Positions 32,066-42,060 of a stretch of DNA of 44,130 bases are shown piece by piece. The notes beneath the pieces are model-generated. The model had not been told where the DNA came from. It saw only the letters and a list, made by a program, of their open reading frames with translations, and did no database searches. Each line of letters starts with the position of its first letter. Positions within the stretch are counted from its first letter, which is position 1. The translations under genes were made by a program, and so were the position numbers. Source of the stretch: Chara braunii (Eukaryota; Streptophyta; Charophyceae; Charales; Characeae); the NCBI GenBank assembly GCA_003427395.1, contig BFEA01000232.1, positions 938,469 through 982,598 on the forward strand. The letters are read 5' to 3'.

Positions 32066-32529
32066 GATTTGAGTGGGGAAAGAAGCGGGGAAGAGTTTTT
32101 TTATAGGGTGAGTTGAGTGTTGGTCTTAGTTCTACTGTTGGGTTAGTAAGATATGAGAAAAGGGAAAAAGGCGGGTGCTGAAGTGTTGGGAAGGTGGCTA
32201 TGGTGATTTGAGTGGGGAAAGAAGCGGGGTAGAGTTTTTTTATAGGGCGAGTTGAGTGTTGGTCTTAGTTCTACTGTTGGGTTAGTAAGATATGAGAAAA
32301 GGGAAAAAGGCGGGTGCTGAAGTGTTGGGACTGTCTCTTATACACATCTAGATGTGTATAAGAGACAGGTGTTGGGAAGGTGGCTATGGTGATTTGAGTG
32401 GGGAAAGAAGCGGGGTAGAGTTTTTTTATAGGGCGAGTTGAGTGTTGGTCTTAGTTCTACTGTTGGGTTAGTAAGATATGAGAAAAGGGAAAAAGGCGGG
32501 TGCTGAAGTGTTGGGAAGGTGGCTATGGT
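32066..32529 (+). repeat. Three 139-bp tandem units, partly an assembly artefact
   Basis: Units lie at 32,066-32,204, 32,205-32,390 (interrupted by a 38-bp adapter and a 9-bp duplication) and 32,391-32,529. The first unit differs from the other two at two positions (GGGGAAGAG versus GGGGTAGAG, AGGGTGAG versus AGGGCGAG), while units two and three look identical. The extra copies may be produced by misassembly around the adapter. Confidence 0.9.
32331..32368. other. Nextera/Tn5 mosaic-end junction adapter (library artefact)
   Basis: CTGTCTCTTATACACATCT is followed directly by its reverse complement AGATGTGTATAAGAGACAG. These are exactly the two Tn5 19-bp mosaic ends as joined in Nextera mate-pair circularisation. 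GTGTTGGGA flanks it on both sides (32,322-32,330 and 32,369-32,377), matching the 9-bp duplication made by Tn5. This is synthetic sequence left in the assembly, not genomic DNA. Confidence 0.98.
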
Positions 32530-35500
32530 GGCACAAAAAAAAATGAATATCTCGCTTCATTCTTGATGAAATCACGCGCAGGAGGAGGCAAACCAGAGGG
32601 TTTTTGCCATTGCGAGCGCGATGGCATAAGCAGATTTTGAGTTAGGGGCATGATTTCACCGGCATATTGATCCTCTGCTGCGCCCAAGAGTAACGAACGA
32701 TGTATCTCGCCGCGTTTTGAGAGAGATACATTCACATGTTCACGTGATTGATGAATAGCGGGCGATGCGGTCTGAGCAACGAGCAAGTGGGGGTTGAATT
32801 CAGAGAGAAGAGAGGTCGGACTGCTCACCTGGTCGGAGGCAAAGGAGCTGCGGAGTAGGCTGCGATGCATCTTCCCATGTTCTAGCAGGAAGTTCATTTC
32901 TCATTTTTTGCACATTTTTGATGAGTCATGTGCCGTCGTCCTGTGTGTGCACGAAGAGTATCCCCTTGCCCGAAATCTCCGCCTAGATCCCCTGCCCACC
33001 ACCTGGCGCGTGCGAGCACGCTCTCGTTGATGCGTTCTTCCCCCACCTTCTCGCCTTGTTTTTTGTTGATCCTTCCTCCTTTCCCCAGTTGCTAGTACAG
33101 ACACACACAGCGAAAAAGAGAGAGAGAAAGCATCCGTATGGAAAAGGGGCGGCGCTGGTGAGTTAAACAATGTTGCCGATTGCGGGAGCAACCGGGTGCT
33201 TCGAACAAGGGAACTGATGAACGAGAGAGAGAGAGAGTGCGACGGGAGACAAAGTGAGATCGGAATACTTACCTGATCTGGGTGTACGCTAATGAGGATC
33301 AGGAAGGTGGAGGTGGATGTCGACAGAAGACAAGTTTTTATGGGAGTATATCTTTCCAAGTTCTAGGAGAAGAGTCACTCTCATATTGCGCACCTGGTCG
33401 TGGAGATCGCCTTTATTAGACGGATGCACCTTGCCACATTTTTTGTGAACGATGTATTCGTAATGGTCGATTAAGTCGCGGTTGTTTGACTTTCCTTTTG
33501 CAGTTCCGGCAGGTATAGTCTATATGGCCGCTCCTGCTCCTCGCTCTGGCTCTCTTCGCCATAGTTTGGAGGCCGTCGACGAGTGTGCAATGGCATATTT
33601 TAACTCCTAATGACACTTGAGTTAGTATGAACGTGGTCAACCGGGTTGACCAGGTACATCAACAAGAAAGGGGGGTGAAGGTATACGTAGTAGGAGTGGC
33701 TTGAAAGGGGAAAAGGAGAGAGTAACAAAGACACATGATAAAGGAAAAGCAGCTTTTTACTGGTGTTGAAGACTTTGAGGGGTGGTTTTTGGGTATTTGC
33801 AACCTCAAGTGCCAGAGATCTGAGATATTCTGCCGATGGAAGAACTTTAGGTTTAGAATCAAATTGGTAGGTTGAAGTTCGGCAGTAGGTTAGCATTGGA
33901 GTAGTACATGGACGTAGGATAAGAACAGGCTTGCTGTTATGTAGCTTATCGTAAATCATGGCTACCCTCCTACTTATATGACCTGTGCTGTTGCTGTTTC
34001 TCACTGTGGCAAGCGCTAATTTTACTGTGCTCCCTATGGTCACGAAATTACTGCGGTTGCAAGATTCTACTGCTTAGCAGACTTTATTGCATCCAGCTAC
34101 TCTCAACTATGTTTTTCAGCAAAGTTGTCAACTGCGTTTTTTACTGCAGCTACCGGGTTGTTGTAGGAGCTGCAGAGTTACCGTTTAGATGTAACCACAA
34201 ACGTTACTGTGCTATCTGTGCTTTCAGCTGCAACTACAGGTGGTGGCTGTCTTCTGCCACAGCTGCCTAGATTAGCATTACTGCAGACTTGTTGTGTATT
34301 CTGCTGCGAGTTTCGCTGCGCATTCTGCTGTGGTATTATTGTGCGTTTGTTGTAGGTTGCTGGGCAGTTGCTGAGTTTGGCGGGCTTGTGGCTACATTGC
34401 TGTTGATGCTTTACGCTTGTGGTACTCAGTTTCTGCTGCTGAGTAACTGTACTAACTACAGTGCACAATGCTTGTTGCCATACTCTGCGTCTTGTTGCTA
34501 CACTCGCTGTATTGACAGCATGATATTTGTGCTATATTGAGGTTCGATTAGAGCGCAGCAGGTGTGTTGTACTTGAACACAGTCTCTTGAAGCCTGCGTG
34601 GCAGCCACTCGGTCAGGGAAACTGCGCTTCTCATAATGACGTTGGTGCCACTGTGCTTATCATAATTCCGATTATAATTGCCCCGCCGTAGTAGCAGAGG
34701 CTTCGCTATGTTGGCCGTCGCACCTTCATCACAAACGTTGATCATTGCATTTATGCTGGGCTGTGTAGTCGAGCCCTTTGCCGGGCTGGTGTGCGCGAAG
34801 TTATGGTGGAAGTGGTGATAGAGGAGGATTCATATGTCTCACCCAATCGAATTCGGGGGAAGGAACAAGCTACGGGGCGGGCGACCCCGACCTTGAAGTT
34901 AGAATCAGCAGAGAGTTAGTAGAGAAAAAGTTTGAAAAAAAATAGGGTGCGCGACGAGGAGGGATATGGCCGCACGAGGGAACAAAGATCTCGCTCGATC
35001 CTCGACGAAATCGAGCGAGGGAGGAGGTTGATCGAAGGTTTTGAGGCGTTACGAGTGTAATAGAGGTGTCAGATTCTGCCATGGAGTCACAGGTTTAGAG
35101 CTACGAGGGAACAGGGTTGTGCGGTATGTGGGCAGGCACGATTGGGAAGGAGGCGAAGTCCGACGTGAACCGTCTCATCTTTTGGGGGTAGATTAAGTCC
35201 CACACTTTGTATGTGTGGTGGGCAGTTCAACTTGCCCCACTATTTGTGTCCTCCAAATTATCGTTGTGCGCGTCATCAGCGTGACCGTACCCATCATCCC
35301 ACCTTCATGATCATCATAACTTCCCTCACCACTAGTTCGCAGTGTTATCTATTGCTCGTGATCGCCAATATGGCACCCATGTTTGTCGTGCTTCTTTTCT
35401 TGATCATGTTCATAAAGTTCGTTTTTGTTACGGTGGCCATCGCTTGTTTCGCTGGCTACCTTCATTCGGGCATCATCGATATCTCCCCCGCCATCTGATT

Positions 35501-37284
35501 TGTATTGCGGTCGTCGCTGAATTCGATCTTACGTCTGCAATTCCGCAGTTTCACGTAGCGAAGGACCCAACGACGTGCTGATACTTTTCGAAATATGGCC
35601 AAATAGTTGGTCAGGTTCTTTGGCTGAGAGAAGGAAAGGGCGCGCGTAGTGAGAAGAGGGAGGAGATCGAGGCAGAGAGGAAACGGGGCGATGTGCAGAA
35701 GGCAACGGACGAACAGGATTATAGAGAGAAAATAGAATTTGATGTGAGAGAGAGAGAGAGAGGTAAGGAAAGTTGATGGAGACTTACCTCGCAACAGGTA
35801 GGGGGGATTGGCCATTTGGGATGAACCGAGGACTGGCCTACGGTACCAAACTGCGCGCCAGCGAGGAAAGTCAAGGATTAGCGGAAGCCTTCAAGTAGGC
35901 TGTTTTTGGAAAGTTGAATTAGCCGGGCGCGAGAAAGAAGCATGTTGATCAGAGCGTTGGATGTACTATGGCCATGGTGAACTATGCCTGAGCAAAAGAA
36001 GGCTAAACGATTGTCGGGAACTGTGTTGCTGCCCTTGTTGTGCACTTGTTAAGCAGCGCGGTGCATTACTGCGCATTGCATGTTGTCGTTTCTGTGTATT
36101 GCCTCTGCATGTTGCTGTTGTTCTCAAACAACGCTCAACTGCCTGGAGTTGCCACTCTCTCAGTGGTCATTTAACAGGTCACTTAGCAAAGGTCTGTTTG
36201 TTTCCACGCAAGGTTGTGCTGTTGCTTTCGGGATATAGATGATGTCCTTCTTTTTCTTTACCTTCAAGTTGTTGCGGAGCTGCCACTAGTTGAGTATCAA
36301 GGTTGCTAAGTTCAACGATGCTGGTGCTGCTACGTTTGGTTCTTGTGAAAAGAGAGGCGACTGCCAATAGGAGGAGTTAGTGCTGCAGTGTGGAATAATT
36401 TGCGGACGCTGAGTTGGTGAAAACCATTGAGGTTCGAATGAGGCGGCAAATTTGAAGGATGGCAACCTACCGATAGTTGTTGGTTGGACGGTGGATAACT
36501 GGTATGTCTGGACGACACTGGTGAGCAGACCAGGCATGGCTTTTCGGAGGGGAATAGCGTTGTGCATCGTCACTATGCGGGGTATGCTTTATTTGAACCG
36601 AGCCTTTTGAGGCTGCATGACGACAGTTTGGCCTGAGGTAGTGAAGTCGTGGTTTGGGGAGGTGGCCGGTTCCACTGAGAAGGTGATTGTTGTTGCCTGA
36701 AGGTTAGTGAGAGAGTCATTATTCGACGTTTTAACACGGGTCAATCACCCCTCTATGATTTTGGTCATCATTGCGGGGTCCTCAAGTGACTGAAGGAAAC
36801 AAGGCCCTCTCACGCGAGTCTGAGTGCACCATTCCTGGATCTGAGTGACTCAATCCTTCTTATTCTGCCTTTCTTACTCTCAGTTTGTTCCATTGGTTTG
36901 GAAAGGAAGGCAACAGGCGGGACTGAAACCAGTAATCCATGCAAAGGCCCTTGTGCGAGGTTGCCCCACCGATTGCGGGAGCTCTGCTGGAACCTATGCG
37001 AGGTTCTGGAGGTAGGGAACTAAGGGGTAATCTTCATCTTTTTCTATAAACCTAGTTCAAACCCTTACCTGTATATCTTGTTACAGTTTGACTGAGTATA
37101 CTACATGCATCCCTACTGAGTTTATGCTTGACTTTATCGACTTAATTCGGAATCAAATAAAGGAATGCATGCGCAATCTCAGTTTCATTTTTGTTATTTG
37201 TCTGGATCCAGATTGAGAAAGGATTTAACTGGGGGAAGGCAGGAGGAAGGTGGTTTTGCTTGCGATTGAACGGGTCAACCAAAG
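32530..37284. other. Long gene-poor stretch with diverged repeats and minus-strand donor-like sites
   Basis: No ORF is convincing. Two parts resemble each other: 32,545-32,620 and 34,985-35,060 (ATCTCGCTYSATYCTYGAYGAAATC, read as short matching blocks), and both are followed by GA microsatellites (33,221-33,236 and 35,747-35,761) with a minus-strand AG|GTAAGT donor (TTACCT at 33,270 and 35,786). CTG-rich stretches occur at 34,080-34,540 and 36,020-36,330. The pattern suggests old duplicated repeats or non-coding first exons, which I cannot resolve. Confidence 0.4.
35199..35244. other. Two adjacent hairpins
   Basis: CCACAC-TTTGTAT-GTGTGG at 35,200-35,218 is immediately followed by GGGCA...TGCCC at 35,220-35,238. 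Role unknown. Confidence 0.7.
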
Positions 37285-37998
37285 GTTGGGCTTAATTTCT
37301 AAGTTGAATGACCCAGTGCTATGTTTATTTCGACAGCCTGGAGGACTAGACTTTGTTCCTAAGTTGGATGGTCTAGTTGCTCCGACTTGCGAGCGCTGCA
37401 TGTGATTGCATTTTCAGGGACCAAGCTTTGTTTCTAAGTTGAATGACTTGGTCTCCTTGGTTTATTTTGAGGTTTTTCGATGTTTCTTTATCGTTTTTGA
37501 AAAAGGGAGTTTGAGCCTTGTTTCTAAGTTGAATGACTCAAACTTCTTTTTATTTATTCTGAGGGAGATCGGGTGAAGGACCGGACTTTGTTTCTAAGTT
37601 GAACGGTTTGGTTTGGAGCCACGCACATACTCCAACTAAGGAATAGTTTCATTTATACTCTATCGAGTCTATTATTATTTTACTTATGAACAGGTTAGTG
37701 GGACTTTGTTTCTAAGTCGAATGATTTGACTATAGCTTATCACAATGAAGACAATATTAATCAATAATATTAATTGGAGGTAAGATGGGGCAAGCTGAAC
37801 TTTGTTTCTAATGGTCCAGTCTTATGCTACCTTAAAGGACTAAGAGCAAAAAAATATATAAGACTTGGCTACTTAAACAGTTCAGGGCGACTAGGCTTTG
37901 TTTCTAAGTTTACCCAAAGAAGAGAAAAGTAGTAATGCACTTTGTTTGTGCATATTCACTGGTGAAGCTAGACTTTCTTTCTAAGTTGAATGGTCTAA
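37285..37998 (+). repeat. Array of constant-loop hairpins with covarying stems
   Basis: The segment TTTGTTTCTAAGTTGAATG, with minor changes, occurs about nine times at spacings of roughly 60-120 bases. In most copies the bases on its two sides are reverse complements of each other but differ from copy to copy. Examples: ACTAGAC/GTCTAGT (37,345-37,377), GACCAAG/CTTGGTC (37,419-37,453), GTTTGAG/CTCAAAC (37,509-37,543), ACCGGAC/GTTTGGT with G-T pairs (37,580-37,612), GTTGGG/CCCAGT with G-T pairs (37,285-37,317), and TAGAC/GTCTA (37,967-37,995). Copies at 37,696 and 37,794 have one or two mismatches. The copy at 37,891 has no clear stem. No ORF spans the array. Confidence 0.85.
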
Positions 37999-38279
37999 CT
38001 CTACGTCTTATGCAAGTTGGGTAAAAAGGGATAAATCATTGAGAGACTATGAACTATTGTTGACAAGGTTAATCTTGGGATTGAGTGAGAGTACTTACCA
38101 TTGTGGTATGGACTTACATGTGGCTGAGTGTGAGCTCTACTTATTCTGAGCTTCAACTTGATAGGTAGTTCTTTATATGCTCGCCACGTGCTAGAGTTGG
38201 AGGTAGTTCAATTCCTCCATTTTTTAGGTTAACTTTATTTTACTTAGTTCAAGTTCTTTTATTTTTCTGGATCATTTAT

Positions 38280-39150
38280 TTTACTTGGCTTTGTATAAAT
38301 TTTGGAAAGCTACTTTCTCTACGAGAAATGTTGCTGAAATTTCTACAAAACCAAGGAGTTGGTCAAATTTTGGCTTTTCGAAGTTCATATTTTGTCTAAG
38401 TTTTATATATGGCTCAGTAGAAATCTGGAAAGCCTTCTTTTTGAAGGGAAGTGCTGCCCAAATTTTCGCTAATCCAAGGAGTTTGACAAGATTTGACTTT
38501 GGGAAGTCGGAATTGTTTTTATATTTTGTATTTAGCTTTGTATAAATTCTGGAATGCCACTTCTCTAGAGGGAGTGTTGCCAAAATTTCAATAATTCTAA
38601 GGAGGTAGTTAAATTTTGTCCTGACCTAGGCTACCAGAGTGGCCCGGGGCTACTTGCCCGGCCGGGCCAAAAGCATTAAAAAAAAAAAATGTTTTTTTTA
38701 ATTTTATATTTTTATTTTGAATTTGGTGAATAATTTCGATGTGACCCTAAGGCAAAAGTTATTCAGTTTATTTTTCTGCGTAACATAGGTTTTTGTGGAT
38801 TTTTTGGATTTTTTTTTTTTTTTTTTTTTTTTTTGGGGACCTTCCCTGGTCCTTGAACGGGCTGGCCACCCGGGACTTGGGCGGCCCGCCAAGTAGCCTA
38901 GGTCTTGACAAAACTCAAGTTTTATTTCGATTTCTTATCTAACTTAGCATAAATATGAAAAGTCTACTTCTTTAAAGGAGATGCTGCCCAAATTTTACTA
39001 ATTCAAGGAGTAGACAAAATTTGACTTTCTAGAGTTAAACGTCATGTAAGTTTTCATATTCGAGCGAGTATAAATTTTGAGAAGGCACTTTCTTACGGGA
39101 AGCGTTGCCAAAGTTTTCTTAGTTTTGAGGAGTTAGATTATGTTCTAATA
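38280..39150 (+). repeat. Diverged tandem repeat, period about 122 bp, interrupted by a MITE
   Basis: Units contain TATAAATTTTGGAAAGC, a TCTCTA-GAG segment, TGCTGCCCAAATTTT and an AAGGAGTTNGNCAAATTTTG block. The last block falls at about 38,353, 38,475, 38,598, 39,005 and 39,130; after subtracting the 276-bp MITE and its 8-bp duplication the spacing is 122, 123, about 123 and 125. Confidence 0.8.
38626..38901 (-). mobile_element. hAT-like MITE, copy 2 (inverted relative to copy 1)
   Basis: A 276-bp element with the same 9-bp ends CTAGGCTAC and GTAGCCTAG. Its right end reads as the reverse complement of the left end of copy 1 (GGGCCGCCCAAGT). It is flanked by 8-bp repeats GTCCTGAC (38,618-38,625) and GTCTTGAC (38,902-38,909), one mismatch. 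It interrupts a tandem repeat. Non-coding; the T-rich run at 38,808-38,834 accounts for part of the length difference. Confidence 0.83.
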
Positions 39151-40586
39151 GGAAAGATCCTAACGATTCACCTTGCATAGGGGAGATGTTGCCAGAGATC
39201 TTTCTTTTCCTTCGGATACTTGCTTAGAAATAGATTCAGATGTAGTTATTGAGAGTTCTTTTGAATGGAATGTTATATCTCGGTTTATTCTCCATGCACT
39301 TATAATTTAGGCTTAGGAATTGTCCCGTCTTGTATTACATGTCCTCCTTGGACATTTCGATTCAAGATTTGACTACATTTAGCTTGATCCTACGAGGATC
39401 ATCTTTTGTTATCACTGATAATAGGTCGGTTGCCGATTTGTCTGTTTACGACTCAACTATAACTCACTCTTGCCACTCAACCTAAAGGCTTTAGCCCCAG
39501 TGATTTGATTTGTTTCGTTGGGTTTTCACCTGAGCTTCATTATTGAATTGTGAGGAATGAGCCTTTGCGGGGCCCTTATTAGACATGCACATGTTTTGGG
39601 CAGAGCCCTTCAGCAAGCCAAGTGCCCACCCTAAGCGAAGGCGGGCCTGAATATTCACTAGAGGTCAAAATTCGGACATTTTTCATATGTGGGCACTCAA
39701 GCTGTTACAATCTGTCCGTTGGTTGAGTGGACGAGTGAGCCTCCCTAAGTTGCGTCGTATAGTTTGGCCCAGGCCGTGGCAGTTGCGCCTGGGCACATAC
39801 ACACAATACAAGGCCGATACATCACAAAGTGGCTACAGGCCTACGCAAAAGCAACATTGTCGACGTACATACCCCGGGTCTTGTGCAAATGCTGCAAACG
39901 GCCTAAGTCTGGAGATTCACCTCGTGTCCAACTGTAAAGGGCCCAGACCCTCAACTGTAGCACCGTGCCTGGATGCAAATACTAGGGCCCGACTGGAAGC
40001 TACTGAAAGCTTCGCAGCCAGGCCATAGGCATCCAAGCAGAGGCTGCCACTTCCATATAGGAAGAAGGGCAACCTGGATCGAGCATTTTGGCCCACACAG
40101 GCAATGTGGTCATGCTGCTGCCTTGTTGCGCAAGACGTTGCATGTTGCGTTAGCGGCTAGGGCGTGTGCAGGCGCTATTGAGGTGAAGAGGGGCGTTGCA
40201 GGGCAGCGGAGTGCTAGCAGCCATAGCCGCTGCAGGGCGCTAGGGGTAAGAGGGCAATCGGTGGTCTTCAGGAAGGAGGCGAGTGTGGGTGGTAAGGGTC
40301 TGATGAGGGGAGACAGGATACGTACCTGGTACATGAGAGAGGTCGACTATGGTGATAGGCGAGTATTGTAGGCTGGGCGTTGGGCGCCAAATAGAGAGGA
40401 GTGACATTGGACAATGTGTTGGTGTGGCCTGAGGGCTTGAACATTGGCTCATGACTTCATTGTATTGCTCTTATTTGGATGGAATCTCGGTGCCTTTGTG
40501 CTCTTTGCTTGTACACGACTACTTGGACATTTGTGTGATTTCGCAACTTGGCTTTCTGTATATCGTTCCCACTCGTATTCCTTGCA
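39151..40586 (+). mobile_element. Region containing a putative third gypsy 5' LTR
   Basis: The LTR end is placed at 40,586 (CCTTGCA) because ATT and a primer-binding site follow. A possible start is TGTGAGGA at 39,549, loosely complementary to the terminal TCCTTGCA, which would give 1,038 bp. That start is weak and there is no second LTR to compare with. A minus-strand donor-like TACGTACCTGG lies at 40,319. No gene is seen. Confidence 0.4.
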
Positions 40587-40589
40587 ATT

Positions 40590-40601
40590 TGGTATTAGAG
40601 C
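40590..40601 (+). other. Retrotransposon primer-binding site, third element
   Basis: TGGTATTAGAGC differs from the tRNA-iMet complement by one base. The following TGGTTCGAGTCC also resembles the complement of the T-arm of the same tRNA. It lies three bases after a CA end, as in the copy at 27,221. Confidence 0.82.
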
Positions 40602-42060
40602 TGGTTCGAGTCCGCCACTTACCTGGCACGAGCGACATTGTTACTTGGTGCACTGACGATGCTTCTGTGCAATAAGGATACTTTGGCGCTGGCTTGATAT
40701 AGCGGGGCCTATGTAGAGGGGCCGACCGCTGGAAGGTTGTGGCGACAGCGGGTGTATGTATGATGATGAGAGCATGCTAATGTGGCATTTTGGCTAAGGT
40801 GGCACTCCATTGCGTTGTGGGTGGTACCAAAGCTATGACCGGTCATCGAAATGCACATTGGCTCAATTGGTGAGAAATTTGTGGTTGGGGGCATCGATCT
40901 CCAGGTACGTTGTTCCCTTACCTTATCTACCCTCTCAATCGCTTTTTACCGTGAGGAAGTGAGTCCAACCTTGAGTGTCCTCTCTTTTGTGTGAGGAGTC
41001 GTGCGCGCTCTACCTTGAGAGACAACATTCTTCCTGGTGGCGCATCCGGTAGGAGAGGCCGGTGCCTCTGAAGGGCCCTGGTCGAAGCACGGGTCACGGT
41101 CCCCATGCCAACCCATGGGAGTAGTACATGCAGGCCATGCTGCTTTGTCCTTTGAAGGCTCTTTGTTGCGTTGATAGAAAGGGTGTGTGGACTGACCTGT
41201 CCTTTGCAGACGCTATCCAAACCGTCTATAAATATTTTTGGTGGGGGTCTGAACTGTACACTGGTTGTGATCGTCGTCCTGATTGTGATGTTAAATAATT
41301 CTTGAGGATCGTGGTTGTTGTCCTTAAACTGCCTCTTGATCTGTCAGATCAGTTAGACGTAAGGCTCGTTGCACGCGAGGATAAACAAAGCACAGTTTTG
41401 GTCATAAACATACACCTTGGGCAAACGGTTGGGCCAATAATGCACACCTTAGACACTAATGCTTGATGATGGCTACAGGCACGTTAGATACAGAGGAGGA
41501 AAATTCCAAGTCAGACTCAATTGTCAAACACAACTATACCTATTGTGCATACATCTGCTCACTTAGTCTATTTTTATTTTGATAAGTTGGTTGACAAACT
41601 GCTAACACCTCACAGACAGCCTAAATTCGAACTGTAATGTTCTACCATAGTTAGTTCTTTTCAAAGCTTCTATAAGCGAACTAATCAAGGTAGGTTTAAA
41701 CTATGTGTACGGTCTGTGTAAATGTTGCCAATACCGCTTGAACGGTAGTCTAGGTAACTCGCCGGACATTTATTTTAATTTCAAGGTAGGGCAATATACA
41801 CTGGGCCTCTCTGCTATACGCACGAAACGAAGCCAACCTGGAAATTGCAAGGTAGGGCAATATACACAGAGTAGCGAGAGGATGAGATAGATGATGAAAA
41901 ATATGCACACAGAGATCGCGAGCAGAAAACAATGTTTGCCTAGCCGATTAGTGGATCGGAGGGTGGTGAAGATACAACTGACGATCGAAGGCAGACTAGG
42001 CGCGATACGCTTAGAGCACCTGTAGTGTTATAGGTCCTCCTATCGGGAGACTAGAGAAGG
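40602..42060 (+). other. Leader of the third element, possibly with an insertion
   Basis: About 1.4 kb lies between the primer-binding site and recognisable gag, longer than the roughly 810-base leader of the element at 25,961. The extra length may be an insertion around 41,220-41,950. A 20-base direct repeat CAAGGTAGGGCAATATACAC occurs at 41,782 and 41,848. No ORF is conserved. Confidence 0.5.

Noticed and set aside
33600-34043. 147-codon minus-strand ORF as a possible host gene
   Set aside because: No recognisable domain, low-complexity C-terminus, and a region at 36,286-36,573 shows only faint similarity; insufficient support.
40602-40613. Pol III B-box-like GGTTCGAGTCC as a tRNA gene
   Set aside because: It is better explained as extension of the retroelement primer-binding site, which is complementary to a tRNA T-arm.
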